This document shows, piece after piece, positions 6,683-6,694 of a stretch of DNA of 6,694 bases. Under the pieces are notes generated by a model, which was not told the origin of the DNA, searched no databases, and worked only from the letters and a program-made list of their open reading frames with translations. Location: the NCBI GenBank assembly GCA_000402815.1, contig AQSA01000001.1:15005-21698 (forward strand). Reading direction: 5' to 3'. This DNA comes from Candidatus Neomarinimicrobium atlanticum. Its GTDB lineage: Bacteria; Fidelibacterota; Marinisomatia; Marinisomatales; Marinisomataceae. The stretch's first letter is position 1. Every line of letters begins with the position of its first letter. The position numbers were made by a program, and so were the translations under genes.

Positions 6683-6694
6683 AAGATAGTTTCA

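Overview
The window is AT-rich bacterial DNA with five closely packed minus-strand genes (about 1-3514) and one large plus-strand gene (3650-6682), diverging from a 135-base intergenic region. Three things point to the Fibrobacterota-Chlorobiota-Bacteroidota (FCB) side of the tree, possibly a marine lineage such as Bacteroidota or Marinimicrobia (SAR406): the low G+C, a TonB-dependent receptor with an N-terminal carboxypeptidase-regulatory-like domain, and signal peptides that both leave a glutamine at the predicted mature N-terminus. This placement is inferred from protein style, not from a marker gene.

Minus strand, in transcription order: a periplasmic methionine-R-sulfoxide reductase (msrB, 3514-3023), a MATE-family efflux transporter (3014-1671), a MaoC/NodN-like (R)-hydroxyacyl-CoA dehydratase (1643-1188), a histidine-phosphatase-fold protein (1175-474), and the first 155 residues of an acyl-CoA dehydrogenase that runs off the left edge (465 to <1). 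The gaps are only 8, 27, 12 and 8 bases. At the last two junctions an AGGGGA ribosome binding site touches or overlaps the preceding stop codon, so these genes very probably form one transcription unit with coupled translation. The last three genes look like a CoA-thioester catabolic module. The dehydrogenase resembles the ACAD10/ACAD11-like type that in other organisms works with an aminoglycoside-phosphotransferase-like hydroxyacyl-CoA kinase. The phosphatase-like protein has lost the usual second catalytic histidine.

Plus strand: one complete outer-membrane TonB-dependent receptor (1010 residues) with a strong ribosome binding site. It is preceded by a 24-base dyad (TTATG.GGTGA..TCACC.CATAA) that could be an operator or a leader hairpin. 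The receptor carries a striking alanine/glycine-rich stretch within its barrel region. Its substrate cannot be read from the sequence.

No RNA genes, CRISPR arrays, insertion sequences or phage genes are visible. I see no convincing evidence of a wholly new system. The most interesting leads are the CoA/phosphatase module with its altered phosphatase active site, the dyad upstream of the receptor, and the Ala/Gly-rich receptor segment.
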